Of a stretch of DNA of 64,000 nucleotides, positions 17,165 to 25,040 are shown in pieces. Source of the DNA: Enhydrobacter aerosaccus (lineage in GTDB: Bacteria > Pseudomonadota > Alphaproteobacteria > Reyranellales > Reyranellaceae). Numbering within the stretch: position 1 is the first letter of the stretch; every line of letters starts with the position of its first letter. The stretch lies in NCBI RefSeq assembly GCF_900167455.1, contig NZ_FUWJ01000015.1, positions 53,603 to 117,602 on the forward strand, written 5' to 3'. A program made the position numbers and the translations under genes. The notes below the pieces were generated by a model, which saw only the letters and a list, made by a program, of their open reading frames with translations, was not told where the DNA came from and did no database searches.

Positions 17165-18423
17165 AAGCCCTGACCGCGACCGAAGCTGTCGCCGCCATCG
17201 AGGCCGGCACGCTCACCGCCGAAGCCCATGTGCGCCAGTGCCTCGACCGCATCGCCGAGCGCGAGCCGGTGGTGAAGGCGTGGGCCCATCTCGATCCCGA
17301 GCTGGCGCTCGCCCAGGCGAAGGCCGCCGATGCGGCGAGCGCCGGCGTGCTGCGCGGCATCCCGCTCGGCGTGAAGGACATCATCGACACCCACGACATG
17401 CCGACCGGCCACAACTCGCCGATCTTCGCCGGTACGCAGAGCTTCGGCGATGCCGCCTGCATCGCGCTCAGCCGCGACGCCAATGCCGTGATCATGGGCA
17501 AGACGGTGACGACGGAATTCGCCAACCGCCATCCAGGCCCGACCACCAATCCGCACAACGCGGCGCACACGCCGGGCGGCTCGTCGTCGGGATCGGCGGC
17601 GGCGGTGGCCGACGGTCATGTGCCACTCGCCTTCGGCACCCAGACCGGCGGCTCGGTGATCCGGCCGGCCGCCTATTGCGGCGTCGTCGGCTACAAGCCC
17701 TCGTTCGGCGAGTTCAGCCGCGTCGGCATCAAGATGCAGTGCCATTCGCTCGACACGCTGGGGCTGATGGCGCGCACGCTCGACGACATCGCGCTGCTGC
17801 GCGCCGTCGTGCTGGCGCTGCCGCCGGTGCCGGTCCGTCGCGATGGCGCGACGCCGCGCATCGGCTTCTGCCGCACGCCGATCTGGGACGATGCCGAGGC
17901 CGACACCAGGGAACTGCTGGAGCGTACGGCGTCGTCGCTGGCGGCGACGGGTGCCACGGTGGTGGATGTGTCCTTCGCGCCGCCGTTCCACGGCATCCTC
18001 GAGGACCATGCGGCGATCATGGGCTTCGAGAGCACGCGCAACTATGCCGACGAGCGGCTGCGCAATCCGGACAAGGTGAGCGCCGAGCTGATGGACGGGC
18101 TGACGCGCGGCCTCGATGTGCCGCTGGAGCGCTACGTCGCGGCACAGCGCAAGGCGGCGGCGTTCAAGGCGCATGTCGACTCGCTGTTCGACGAGCTCGA
18201 CGTGCTGCTCTGCCCCAGCGCACCGGGCGAGGCGCCGAAGGGAATCGAGTTCACCGGCGATCCGCGCTTCAACTCGATCTGGACCCTGGCCGGCACGCCC
18301 TGCGTGACCTTGCCGGCCGGCACCGGCGACATGGGGCTGCCGCTCGGCGTGCAGCTCGTCGGCTGCCGCTACGAAGACGACAAGCTCCTCTCCACCGCCG
18401 CCTGGGTGGCGGCCAGGTTGTGA
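17161..18423 (+). CDS. Amidase (amidase-signature family), second of a tandem pair
   Basis: Paralogue of the preceding gene, 420 residues, with the same triad blocks: GVKDIIDTHDMPTG, GGSSSGSAAAVADG and TQTGGSVIRPAAYCG. The ATG at 17161 overlaps the upstream TGA by four bases, which fixes the start. Identity with its neighbour is high in the N-terminal half and lower in the C-terminal substrate-binding half, as expected if the two act on related but different amides or form a heteromer. A local gene duplication is the simplest origin. Confidence 0.9.
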   Translation: MKALTATEAVAAIEAGTLTAEAHVRQCLDRIAEREPVVKAWAHLDPELALAQAKAADAASAGVLRGIPLGVKDIIDTHDMPTGHNSPIFAGTQSFGDAACIALSRDANAVIMGKTVTTEFANRHPGPTTNPHNAAHTPGGSSSGSAAAVADGHVPLAFGTQTGGSVIRPAAYCGVVGYKPSFGEFSRVGIKMQCHSLDTLGLMARTLDDIALLRAVVLALPPVPVRRDGATPRIGFCRTPIWDDAEADTRELLERTASSLAATGATVVDVSFAPPFHGILEDHAAIMGFESTRNYADERLRNPDKVSAELMDGLTRGLDVPLERYVAAQRKAAAFKAHVDSLFDELDVLLCPSAPGEAPKGIEFTGDPRFNSIWTLAGTPCVTLPAGTGDMGLPLGVQLVGCRYEDDKLLSTAAWVAARL

Positions 18424-18468
18424 GCGGGAAAGACCTCGTCGTGGCTGGCTGCTCTGTGAGCGAGAACA

Positions 18469-18575
18469 CCCTCATCCTGAGGAGCGCCGAAGGCGCGTCT
18501 CGAAGGATGGGAGCGGGCACGGTCCCTGTTGCCACCCTTCGAGACGGCGCTCCGCGCCTCCTCAGGGTGAGGAGG
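18469..18575. repeat. Interspersed palindromic repeat, family R4
   Basis: Begins CCCTCATCCTGAGGAGCGCC, has GCGTCTCGAAGGATGGGAGC in the middle and ends CTCCTCAGGGTGAGGAGG, so the two ends are inverted. A second, more decayed copy follows at 18655. Together they fill the 342-bp gap. Confidence 0.7.
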
Positions 18576-18654
18576 GGGTGAAGTGCCTGCCGTCGATGAT
18601 GAGCGACTCATTGGCCGAGCGGCCGTGCTGCGTTGATCGCGGCTGCAAGGACAA

Positions 18655-18759
18655 CCTCATCCTGAGGAGCCGCGCAGCGGCGTCTCGAAGGATGGGAGCG
18701 GGTGTGGTCGTTGTTGACATGTATCGAGACGGCGCGGTGCGTCTCTCATAGTGAGGAGG
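18655..18759. repeat. Degenerate R4 repeat
   Basis: Same layout as 18469-18575 (CCTCATCCTGAGGAGCCG start, GTCTCGAAGGATGGGAGC centre), but the right arm is worn (TCTCATAGTGAGGAGG). It ends just before the carbamoylase start and may overlap its leader. Confidence 0.6.
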
Positions 18760-18765
18760 ATGTAG

Positions 18766-19992
18766 ATGCCCCAGATCAACGGTGAACGGCTCCTGGGCGA
18801 CTTGCGGCGCATCGCCGACTTCGGCCGCTACCAGACTGGCGTGCATCGCCCGCACCTGTCGCCGCAGGATGTCGAGAGCCGGCGGTGGCTGGCCGAGCGC
18901 ATGAAGGAGGCCGGGCTCGATCCGGTGATCGACGGCATCGGCAACGTGATCGGCCGCAGCACCCGGAGCGGTCCGCGCCTGCTGCTGGGCTCGCACTCGG
19001 ACACGCAGCCACGCGGCGGTTGGCTCGATGGCGTGATGGGCGTGATCTACGGCCTCGAGGTGGCGCGCGCGCTGGCCGAGGATCCGGCGACGGCGCATCT
19101 CGCCGTCGATGTCGCCTCGTGGGCGGACGAGGAAGGCCACTGGGGCCAGATGATGGGCAGCAAGTCCTATATCGGCCGGCTCACCGAGGAGGATATCGAC
19201 AAGGCTCGCCACCGCGACGAGGGCACGAAGATGCGCGATGCGCTGGCGGCGGCCGGCCTCGACAAGACGCCGCGCCTGCAGATGGAGGAGGGTCAGTATC
19301 GCGGCTATCTCGAGGCCCATATCGAGCAGGGCGGCCTGCTGGAGGCAGGCGGCAAGCGCATCGGCATCGTCACCGCGATCGTCGGCATCTTCCAGTACCG
19401 CCTGACCTTCTCCGGCATCCAGAACCATGCCGGCACCACGCCGATGCCGATCCGCAAGGATGCCGGCGTGGCGATGATGCGACTCTACAACGACGTGATG
19501 GACCGCTTCCCCGCCGTCGCCGGACCGCGCAGCGTGTGGACGGTCGGCAAGATGATGCTCGAGCCGAACGCGCCGGCGATCGTTCCCGGCAAGGCCGAGA
19601 TGGTGCTGCAGTTCCGCGATGCCGATGTCGCCATCCTGGAGAAGTTCGAGGCGACGCTGCAGGAGATCGTGGCCGAGCATGCCGCGCGCGGGCCGTGCAC
19701 CGTCGAATGCGTGACCCTCTCGCGCACCATGCCGCTGGTGATGGACGAGCGCTTCCTCGACGCCATCGAGGAGGCCGCCGCCGTCCATGCGCCCGACGTG
19801 CATGTGCGCATGCCGTCGGGTGCCGGCCACGACGCGCAGATCATCGGCCTCAAGCTGCCGGCGGCGATGATGTTCGTGCCGTCGATCGGCGGCATCTCGC
19901 ATCACTTCACCGAGAACACCGCCGACGAGGATATCGTGCTGGGCTGCCAGGTCTTCGCCGACGCCGCTGCGAAGATCCTCACGGGCAACTGA
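18766..19992 (+). CDS. M20-family hydrolase, N-carbamoyl-L-amino-acid hydrolase / allantoate amidohydrolase type
   Basis: Zinc-dependent amidohydrolase of 408 residues, cytoplasmic, cleaving N-carbamoyl amino acids or ureido compounds. M20 landmarks: GSHSDTQPRGGWLDG (metal His and Asp near residue 77), WADEEGHWGQ (metal/catalytic Glu pair near residue 125), YLEAHIEQGG, and HAGTTPMPIRKDAG in the dimerisation domain. The C-terminal SGAGHDAQ and HHFTENT supply the remaining ligands. Together with the two amidases upstream it could degrade hydantoin-, carbamoyl- or amide-type nitrogen compounds; this is inference from context. Confidence 0.85.
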   Translation: MPQINGERLLGDLRRIADFGRYQTGVHRPHLSPQDVESRRWLAERMKEAGLDPVIDGIGNVIGRSTRSGPRLLLGSHSDTQPRGGWLDGVMGVIYGLEVARALAEDPATAHLAVDVASWADEEGHWGQMMGSKSYIGRLTEEDIDKARHRDEGTKMRDALAAAGLDKTPRLQMEEGQYRGYLEAHIEQGGLLEAGGKRIGIVTAIVGIFQYRLTFSGIQNHAGTTPMPIRKDAGVAMMRLYNDVMDRFPAVAGPRSVWTVGKMMLEPNAPAIVPGKAEMVLQFRDADVAILEKFEATLQEIVAEHAARGPCTVECVTLSRTMPLVMDERFLDAIEEAAAVHAPDVHVRMPSGAGHDAQIIGLKLPAAMMFVPSIGGISHHFTENTADEDIVLGCQVFADAAAKILTGN

Positions 19993-20019
19993 AGCAGCGG
20001 AGCAAAGCGCCGACTGCGC

Positions 20020-20835
20020 TCACGTGTAGCCGTAGCGATCGAACAACGTGCGGGCTTCGGGTGAGCGCAGGTAAGCGAGCAGCCGCTCGGCCGCTTCGGC
20101 GTGCGGCGCGGCCATGGTGAGGGCGATGGGATAGACGATCGGCGGGTGGCTCGAAGCGGGGAATGTGCCCGCGATGCGCATGCCGGTCACATCCTTGACG
20201 TCGGTGGCGAAGACCAGGGCGGCAGGGGCCTCGCCTTGCGCCACCATGACGACCGCCGCCTGCGGATCCGACGCGATCGCGATCTTGCCGGCGATGCCGT
20301 CCCACAGGCCGAGCGCTTCCAGGCTCGCCTTGCCGTAGCGGCCTGCCGGATGGTCGGCGGGGTTGCACATGCAGAGCGGCCCGGCGCCGACGAGCGTCGC
20401 CAGCGGGAAATCACGATCGATGACGGGTGGCGGGTTCGCCGAGGGCGAACCGCGCTCCGCCACGATGAGAACGTTGCCGAGCAGGTCGGCGCGCGTGTGG
20501 CGCCGGATCAGGCGCCGCTCCGCCAGATAGTCCATCCACACCGGATCGGCAGACAGGAAGATATCCGCCGGCGCGCCATTCTCGATCTGCTTGGCCAGCG
20601 CTGGCGTCGGGCCGTAGGCGACCGTGACCTCCGCACCCTCCTTGGCGCGATAGGCTGCCACGATGGCGTCGAGCGCGGGCTTCAGCGTCGCTGCCGCGAA
20701 GACCAGCACACCGCGCGCATCCGTTGGCACCGCGGCCGGCGCCATGGTGTGATGCTGCGCCAGCGCCCGTCGCGCCAGGGGCATCGTCCCGAACAAGCCG
20801 ACGGTGAGAGCGTTGAGGATAGTGCGCCGATCCAT
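20020..20835 (-). CDS. modA: Molybdate ABC transporter substrate-binding protein
   Basis: Periplasmic oxyanion receptor of 271 residues. A signal peptide (RRTILNALTVGLFG ... ALA) is followed by VLVFAAATLKPALDAI, the oxyanion-binding start of ModA. VAYGPTPALAKQIENGAPADIFLSA is the second binding block (given here only to show order). YPIALT and a C-terminal FDRYGYT end match the family. No modB or modC lies nearby, so it is an orphan receptor here. A Mo-box-like dyad lies 24-47 bp upstream of the start, consistent with control by a ModE-type repressor. Confidence 0.88.
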   Translation of the reverse strand: MDRRTILNALTVGLFGTMPLARRALAQHHTMAPAAVPTDARGVLVFAAATLKPALDAIVAAYRAKEGAEVTVAYGPTPALAKQIENGAPADIFLSADPVWMDYLAERRLIRRHTRADLLGNVLIVAERGSPSANPPPVIDRDFPLATLVGAGPLCMCNPADHPAGRYGKASLEALGLWDGIAGKIAIASDPQAAVVMVAQGEAPAALVFATDVKDVTGMRIAGTFPASSHPPIVYPIALTMAAPHAEAAERLLAYLRSPEARTLFDRYGYT

Positions 20836-20858
20836 CTGTTCGAGTCTCCGATCCGTGA

Positions 20859-20882
20859 CGCTGTATTTACATGAATATAGCG
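20859..20882 (-). promoter_or_regulatory. Mo-box-like operator upstream of modA
   Basis: CGCTGTAT and ATATAGCG, separated by 8 bases, form an inverted repeat matching at 7 of 8 positions. The half-site CGnTATAT resembles the site bound by ModE/MopA-type molybdate regulators. Its position, ending 24 bp upstream of the modA start, suits repression. The assignment is by pattern only. Confidence 0.45.
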
Positions 20883-20929
20883 AATGGGATCGGCGGAGGC
20901 ATCGTCGCCGGTGTCTCTATACCGGTTCG

Positions 20930-21727
20930 CTAGTGCCGATACCGGCGGGTCTGCGTGAGGAGCAGCAGGGCGGACCAGAGCAGGGAGATCGCCAGGGCGA
21001 GGAGGAGCGCCGCCGTCACGCCCAGGGGAGCGATCGCGAGGTGGAGGGCCAGCAGCATGGCGCCGAAGCCCACCATCGGGAGCATCGCGTTGGCGGCGAT
21101 CAGGCCGGACACCGCGCCGCCCATCCGCAGATGCACGATCACGATCAGGCTGATGAAGCTCACGGGGAAGAGCGCGGCCATTCCTGTCGTGGCGGGGCCG
21201 AGGATCGAACTGATGCCGACGATCAGCGAGACGAAGGCGGCGACGGCGGCGGCGCGGAGCGGCAGTTCGTACCATCGCCGCCGTGCGCGGGAAGAAGGCG
21301 CGGGTGTCACGGCGCGGCGCCTGCGGCCGAGCAGGATCCCGAAACCGTAGACGGCGAGGTTAGGCAGGACCGCCGCCGCCGGCGTCCAGGCGATCTGTTG
21401 CAGGGCGACGGCCGAGGCCGCCCAGGCGAGGATCGCCGCGCCGAGACTGCGCCACAGCGGCAGGCGCGGCGCCAGGGTGGCGTAGACGATCAGGAACATG
21501 CCGGTCGCCGCGTTGGCCGTGACGCTGGCGAGCGCGCTCGCGGCGACGAAGTCGGCGTCGTGCTGCATTGCCAGGAAGACGTAGGCAGGTCCCGCGGAGA
21601 TCGGAAGGCTGGCAACCAGCGCCCCCCAGAACGGGCCGAGCGACTCGGCGACGGCCGATGCCGATACCACGATCAGCGCTGTCGCCAGTGCCCTGACGAG
21701 GGGCGGCAGCCAGGCGGCAATGTCCAT
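20930..21727 (-). CDS. Hypothetical multispan membrane protein
   Basis: 265-residue very hydrophobic protein with about eight predicted spans and a short cytoplasmic basic loop (GRRRRAVTPAPSSRARRRW) near the centre. It splits into two halves of four spans, each containing a proline-rich conserved-looking segment (LVASLPISAGPAYVF; MAALFPVSFISLIV). This hints at an internal duplication as in small permeases. I do not recognise a specific family and cannot give a substrate. It lies downstream of no obvious partner; modA follows on the same strand with about 94 bp between. Confidence 0.7.
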   Translation of the reverse strand: MDIAAWLPPLVRALATALIVVSASAVAESLGPFWGALVASLPISAGPAYVFLAMQHDADFVAASALASVTANAATGMFLIVYATLAPRLPLWRSLGAAILAWAASAVALQQIAWTPAAAVLPNLAVYGFGILLGRRRRAVTPAPSSRARRRWYELPLRAAAVAAFVSLIVGISSILGPATTGMAALFPVSFISLIVIVHLRMGGAVSGLIAANAMLPMVGFGAMLLALHLAIAPLGVTAALLLALAISLLWSALLLLTQTRRYRH

Positions 21728-21933
21728 CGCGCGCGCGTCCTTGCCTGCCCCCGAGAGTCATCCGACTTCCCTTCGACAGGACTCGTCAGCCGGATGCGCG
21801 GCCAGCGTGTCAGCGCACGCACCGCCAGGTCGGCACAAAGCCTGTGTCCGGAGCCCTGTCAAGACGACCGCATCGCCACCCGATCAAGACGGCCCTGTGA
21901 AGAAGCGCCATGGCGTACGCCGGGACTTTCCCG

Positions 21934-22046
21934 TCGTCCTGAGCGAAGCCGAGCGGAGCGAGGCGTAGTCGAAGGACCTTTTTCCGGCGCCAACATTGAA
22001 CCGAGCATAGCCAAGAGGGGACCCTCGGCTCCGCTCGGGTGACGAG
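21934..22046. repeat. Interspersed palindromic repeat, family R3
   Basis: Second copy of the element at 8541-8675, with the same TCGTCCTGAGCGAAGCCGAG start, GAAGGACCTTTTTCCGGCG centre and CGCTCGGGTGACGA end, but shorter on the right side. It occupies most of the 331-bp gap between the membrane protein and the DUF3175 gene; the rest shows nothing recognisable. Confidence 0.7.
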
Positions 22047-22058
22047 AGAATGATTGCC

Positions 22059-22424
22059 CTACCCGCGAGGGGAAGATCGGGGCTTCTCGCCGTTCCGGAA
22101 CAACCGCCGCAGCTCTTCCTTGGCCTTCTCCAGCGTGCGCAGGCGGCTGTCGCCGAGGTTCTTGCCGGCGCGGTTGATATAGAAGGTCAACATCGACATG
22201 GCCGAGCGCAGCGGCGCCGACTTGCGGCGGTGACTCCGGTCGGCGGAGCGCTTGAGCGAGACGGCAATGTCGCGGGCGTTGCGCTTCTTGAACACGCCGT
22301 TCTCGAGATCGAGCGCATCGCTTTCGCGCGTCACCTTGCCGGACCACTCCTTCAGCTTGGCCCGGGTGCGCGCTCCTTGCGGCTTCTGGTGCGGCCTAGG
22401 GGATCGGTTCTTCGCGACTGCCAT
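22059..22424 (-). CDS. DUF3175-family basic protein
   Basis: 121-residue, strongly basic cytoplasmic protein. The conserved block runs WSGKVTRESDALDLE, then SLKRSADRSHRRK, then SAMSMLTFYINRAGKNL and LEKAKEELRRLFR. I recognise this as the DUF3175 pattern, whose molecular role is unknown. The basic central helix suggests nucleic-acid contact, but that is speculation. Full length for the family; the start ATG is followed by a variable basic tail. Confidence 0.8.
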   Translation of the reverse strand: MAVAKNRSPRPHQKPQGARTRAKLKEWSGKVTRESDALDLENGVFKKRNARDIAVSLKRSADRSHRRKSAPLRSAMSMLTFYINRAGKNLGDSRLRTLEKAKEELRRLFRNGEKPRSSPRG

Positions 22425-22457
22425 GAGCGCCTAACGCTGCGGCGCGCGAGGCGTTGC

Positions 22458-23150
22458 CTAGCGCGCGACGACGAAACGCGAAAACGCACCGCGCTTGTCG
22501 GGCGGCAGCAGGGGCGGAGCGGCGTCGACCTTCAGCTCCATCTCGCAGCTCACCTCGTTGGAGAGCGAGGCGAAGTTGTTCAGCCGATCGAAGTCCGTCT
22601 TGGTGAAGCCGGCCTCGCGCATCATGTCGCCCATTTGCTGGCTCGTCGGCATGGCCTGCGGCTTGCCGCTCCGACCGCTGCGATAGGCGGCTTCCATGGC
22701 GACCAGGACATCCTTGAACAGACGCTGTGCCTCCGCATCGAGCTTGTCGGGCCGGCTGATGCCGCCCATGGAGAATTCACGACAGGCCGGTGGATCGGCC
22801 TTCTGCAGGTAATGCACCAGGGTCACGCGCGCCGCCATGGCGGCGACGACGCTGGCATCGTCGGCATGGCGCAGCACGGGCGCGATCACATCGCGACGCA
22901 TTTCGCCCACCACCAGCAAGGCGCGCGACGGACCGCTGGTCGTTGGATTGCTCTGCTCCTCGCGCAGGGCTTGTCGGAACCGATCCTCGAGTTCGGGATG
23001 ATCGTCGAGCGCCACGCCCACCAGCGGCATGTCACGCAGCTCGTCGAGCGCCCGCTCGGTCGGCGTGAACTTCCGATAGAAGGTATAGCCGCCGGCAACC
23101 AGGGCCGCGGCGAGGGTGACGACTAAGATCGTGAGGGTCGAGCGCTTCAC
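22458..23150 (-). CDS. Hypothetical membrane-anchored protein
   Basis: 230 residues with one N-terminal signal-anchor (STLTILVVTLAAALVAGGYTF, residues 4-24; first part quoted only) and a soluble periplasmic domain rich in helices. A Cys occurs in PPACREFSMGG and another in EVSCEMEL, so a disulfide is possible. No family was recognised. It shares the strand with the DUF3175 gene, 33 bp away, so they may be co-transcribed. Confidence 0.65.
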   Translation of the reverse strand: MKRSTLTILVVTLAAALVAGGYTFYRKFTPTERALDELRDMPLVGVALDDHPELEDRFRQALREEQSNPTTSGPSRALLVVGEMRRDVIAPVLRHADDASVVAAMAARVTLVHYLQKADPPACREFSMGGISRPDKLDAEAQRLFKDVLVAMEAAYRSGRSGKPQAMPTSQQMGDMMREAGFTKTDFDRLNNFASLSNEVSCEMELKVDAAPPLLPPDKRGAFSRFVVAR

Positions 23151-23261
23151 GATGCAGCATTAGCAGAAGTCGAGGCGCGGAGGCCAGTATTCTGCATCGC
23201 CGAGGCAGAATTGCAGCCTGTGCTTGCCTGCACGGCCGCTGCTTTTCATAGTGCGCCGCCA

Positions 23262-23660
23262 ATGCCGGTCCATCTCGAAGTCTTTCACCCAGATCGCATC
23301 GCTGTCGGAGTCGCGCGCGGAAACGTGTCGATCGACGAGTATCGTAAGTTCCTGATGGACATCGTCCAGGCCGGTATCCTGCACTATCGCAAGATCATCG
23401 ACGCCACATCGGCCACCTCTTCGAGTATCGGCCGAGAGGAACTGCTGGCGATGGAGGAACGACTTTCCTCGCAGACGGCGGCGCACAATCTGCCGCGTGG
23501 GCCGCTGGCCATCGTCACGGCGCGGGAGCGTGGCGAGCTTGCGCTGATGTTCAAGGAGATGTCGTCGAAGGACCGTCCGGTCGAGGTTTTCCGCACCATC
23601 CGTGAGGCCCGCAAATGGCTGCTCGAGCAGCCTGTCACACAGCCGGAACCCAAATCCTGA
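23262..23660 (+). CDS. SpoIIAA-like / STAS-like small protein, copy 1
   Basis: 132 residues starting MPVHLEVFHPDRI. The pattern (beta strand, VARGNVSIDEYRKF, then HYRKIIDAT and a helix, then RGPLAIV and a final REARKWL helix) looks like the SpoIIAA/STAS-like fold found in stand-alone proteins. Similar proteins may act as regulatory partners or local stress proteins; the function is unknown. The next gene is a paralogue sharing MPVHLE, FHPDRI, HYRKIID, RGPLAIV and QPVTQPE, so the pair is a tandem duplication. Confidence 0.65.
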   Translation: MPVHLEVFHPDRIAVGVARGNVSIDEYRKFLMDIVQAGILHYRKIIDATSATSSSIGREELLAMEERLSSQTAAHNLPRGPLAIVTARERGELALMFKEMSSKDRPVEVFRTIREARKWLLEQPVTQPEPKS

Positions 23661-23715
23661 TATTCCCTTCGGCCGCCGCTTTCCACTCGATCCAGACCTG
23701 AGGTCTTGCGCATCC

Positions 23716-24138
23716 ATGCCGGTTCATCTCGAATTCTTCCATCCCGATCGGATCGTCGTCGGCATCGGACGCGGCAACGTCACACTTGAAGAGTGTCGGG
23801 AGTTTGTGGCCGGTCTCGCGCGGGCAGGAGCCCTGCATTACCGAAAGATCATCGATGTCACGTCGGTCGTGCCCGCCGCTGTCGGGCCGGTGAATCTGAT
23901 CGCCATCGAGCAGGTGCTGGCGGAGCATGCCAAGGAGCGCGGTCTCGTGCGCGGGCCGCTTGCCATCGTCGTGGAGCGCGGTCGCAGCGAGAACGCTGTT
24001 GCCTTCAAGGCGATGGCACCGGCGGATCGACCGATCGAGGTGTTCTATACCGTCCGCGAGGCACGCGACTGGCTGCTGCGGCAGCCGGTCACGCAGCCGG
24101 AACGCAAAGCGCCCGTCGCACCGCCCGTCACACAGTAA
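23716..24138 (+). CDS. SpoIIAA-like / STAS-like small protein, copy 2
   Basis: 140-residue paralogue of the preceding gene, 55 bp downstream, with start MPVHLEFFHPDRIVV. The same blocks occur in the same order, and it has a longer Pro/Ala-rich tail (PVAPPVTQ). Divergence between copies is moderate: many conservative changes but an intact fold pattern, so both are probably functional. It is convergent with the hydrolase gene, whose stop is only 4 bp away. Function unknown. Confidence 0.65.
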   Translation: MPVHLEFFHPDRIVVGIGRGNVTLEECREFVAGLARAGALHYRKIIDVTSVVPAAVGPVNLIAIEQVLAEHAKERGLVRGPLAIVVERGRSENAVAFKAMAPADRPIEVFYTVREARDWLLRQPVTQPERKAPVAPPVTQ

Positions 24139-24142
24139 GCGC

Positions 24143-24889
24143 TCACGCTTTCGGTGTGTGCCTGTCGAGGAATGCGCGCACGCGCTTGATGGAATCGTCG
24201 AGATAGATCGGGCCGCGCCAGTCCTTCTGGATCTCGATATTGGGCGCAAGCGCGGCGATCTCCTCGCTGGTCTTGGCGGGATGCGGCTTGTCGGTGCCGG
24301 GTTGCAGCAGCAGCGGCGTACGGCACGCCTTCACGAAGTCGCGGCTGACCGAGAACACGAAGTCGCCGCCGAACATGTTGCGGCCGAAGGCGTCGATGGT
24401 TTCCTGGGGGATCGAGGGATCGCGCGCCCGTACCGTCTCGCCATAGCCCTTGATGGCGGCATCCCACACGTCGCGGTTCTCCCACAGGCCAATCGGGTTC
24501 TGCAGCACCGCCGCTGCCACGCGCGCGGGATGCTGTTCGATCGCCTCGAAGCAGTAGCTGGCGCCGATGCAGCCGCCCATGACGTGGAACCTGTCGAAGC
24601 CCAGATGATCCATCAGGGCAAAGTGATCTTCGGCGAAGGTGTGCCAGCCATGATCGGGCTGGACGTCGGCAACCGACTTGCCGGCGTTGCGCTGGTCCAT
24701 GCCGACCACCGTGAACCTGTCGGCCAGCGCGATCATCGGATTCATCCAGGCCGCCGGCTGTTTGGGATCGGCCGGACTGGCTTTCCAGTAATTCAGCTGC
24801 GAGCGCAGGCCGCCCGGCGCGAACAGCAGGATCGGAAAACCTTCGCCATGGACTTCATAGTAGAGCTCCGCGTCCGCACGCTTGAACAT
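24143..24889 (-). CDS. Alpha/beta hydrolase with a Cys nucleophile elbow
   Basis: 248-residue cytoplasmic hydrolase. The fold is clear: PILLFAPGGLRSQ holds the oxyanion region and VVGMDQRNAGKS the strand-loop. The nucleophile elbow is HVMGGCIGASYC, i.e. Gly-Gly-Cys-x-Gly instead of Gly-x-Ser-x-Gly. A C-terminal acidic/His pair is expected near LDDSIKRVRAFLDRH. A Cys nucleophile is known from dienelactone-hydrolase-type enzymes. Start ATG 24889 begins the conserved domain; an upstream frame extension lacks family similarity. Substrate unknown. Confidence 0.8.
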   Translation of the reverse strand: MFKRADAELYYEVHGEGFPILLFAPGGLRSQLNYWKASPADPKQPAAWMNPMIALADRFTVVGMDQRNAGKSVADVQPDHGWHTFAEDHFALMDHLGFDRFHVMGGCIGASYCFEAIEQHPARVAAAVLQNPIGLWENRDVWDAAIKGYGETVRARDPSIPQETIDAFGRNMFGGDFVFSVSRDFVKACRTPLLLQPGTDKPHPAKTSEEIAALAPNIEIQKDWRGPIYLDDSIKRVRAFLDRHTPKA

Positions 24890-25040
24890 CGGCACGGCTT
24901 CCTCCCTCGGCTGCGGCCGCGGCAGTAAAGCCGAACCGCTTCCGCCGGGCAAAGACAAAGCCGGGTGGCGGTGCGGTGCGACCCGGGGGCGCAACGATCG
25001 TGCCGGCGCGGCGTTCACACCGTTCACGAGGTGATGGACC

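Noticed and set aside
20836..20930. Molybdenum-cofactor riboswitch before modA
   Set aside because: The leader is too short for the known moco motif; a protein operator fits better.
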